Origin: JAZKFP01 sp040386355
GTDB lineage: Bacteria; Pseudomonadota; Gammaproteobacteria; Pseudomonadales; UBA6940
Length of the DNA: 5,141 bases
Assembly (NCBI GenBank): GCA_040386355.1
Contig: JAZKFP010000225.1
Span: 1 to 5,141 of the forward strand
Direction of reading: 5' to 3'
Part shown: positions 5,125 through 5,141 of the stretch, in pieces
Position numbering within the stretch: the first letter of the stretch is position 1
How the letters are laid out: each line of letters starts with the position of its first letter
Position numbers and translations under genes: made by a program
Notes under the pieces: model-generated
Told to the model about the DNA's origin: nothing
The model's input: only the letters and a program-made list of their open reading frames with translations
Database searches by the model: none

Positions 5125-5141
5125 AAAAGTACATTTTTGAA

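Overview
The window looks like the chromosome of a moderately AT-rich gammaproteobacterium (about 40% GC by eye). All recognised genes lie on the minus strand, so transcription runs from high to low coordinates. The order rpoE/algU - rseA/mucA - rseB/mucB - lepA is the order found in Pseudomonas and relatives, where lepA follows the algU-muc cluster. The proteins are only moderately close to the E. coli and Pseudomonas versions. A Legionellales-type or other deep gammaproteobacterial host is plausible, but this is inference and the sequence does not settle it.

Layout, in the direction of transcription. Positions 5110-4421 encode an ECF sigma factor of the RpoE/AlgU type with an unusual polar C-terminal tail of about 40 residues. 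A 196-bp AT-rich spacer follows, holding an imperfect inverted repeat just upstream of the next gene. Positions 4224-3421 encode the membrane-spanning anti-sigma factor RseA/MucA. Positions 3434-2262 encode the periplasmic regulator RseB/MucB, whose start overlaps the rseA stop by 14 bp. A roughly 480-bp stretch without a supported gene follows (2261-1784). It contains a tandem array of the heptamer ATTCTTG (2092-2153), directly abutting a run of exactly 100 N (1992-2091), and then the leader of lepA. Positions 1783-1 encode LepA (elongation factor 4), cut off by the window edge a few codons before its expected stop.

How the genes work together: RseA holds RpoE inactive at the inner membrane, and RseB binds the periplasmic part of RseA and protects it from proteolysis. 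Envelope stress releases the brake, and RpoE then transcribes envelope-repair genes. LepA is a ribosome-associated GTPase and is not part of this circuit; its closeness is conserved synteny.

The most interesting points are these. (1) A good candidate RpoE-type promoter (GGAACTT, 17 bp, TCTAC) is embedded in the extended 3' end of rpoE itself, so the sigma factor could drive its own inhibitor genes separately. (2) A 9-bp tandem duplication sits exactly where the extra RpoE tail begins. (3) RseB has an enlarged interdomain linker. (4) The heptamer array and assembly gap lie where mucC and mucD sit in Pseudomonas. I see no unfamiliar multi-gene system; the window is a conserved stress-response locus with unusual details.
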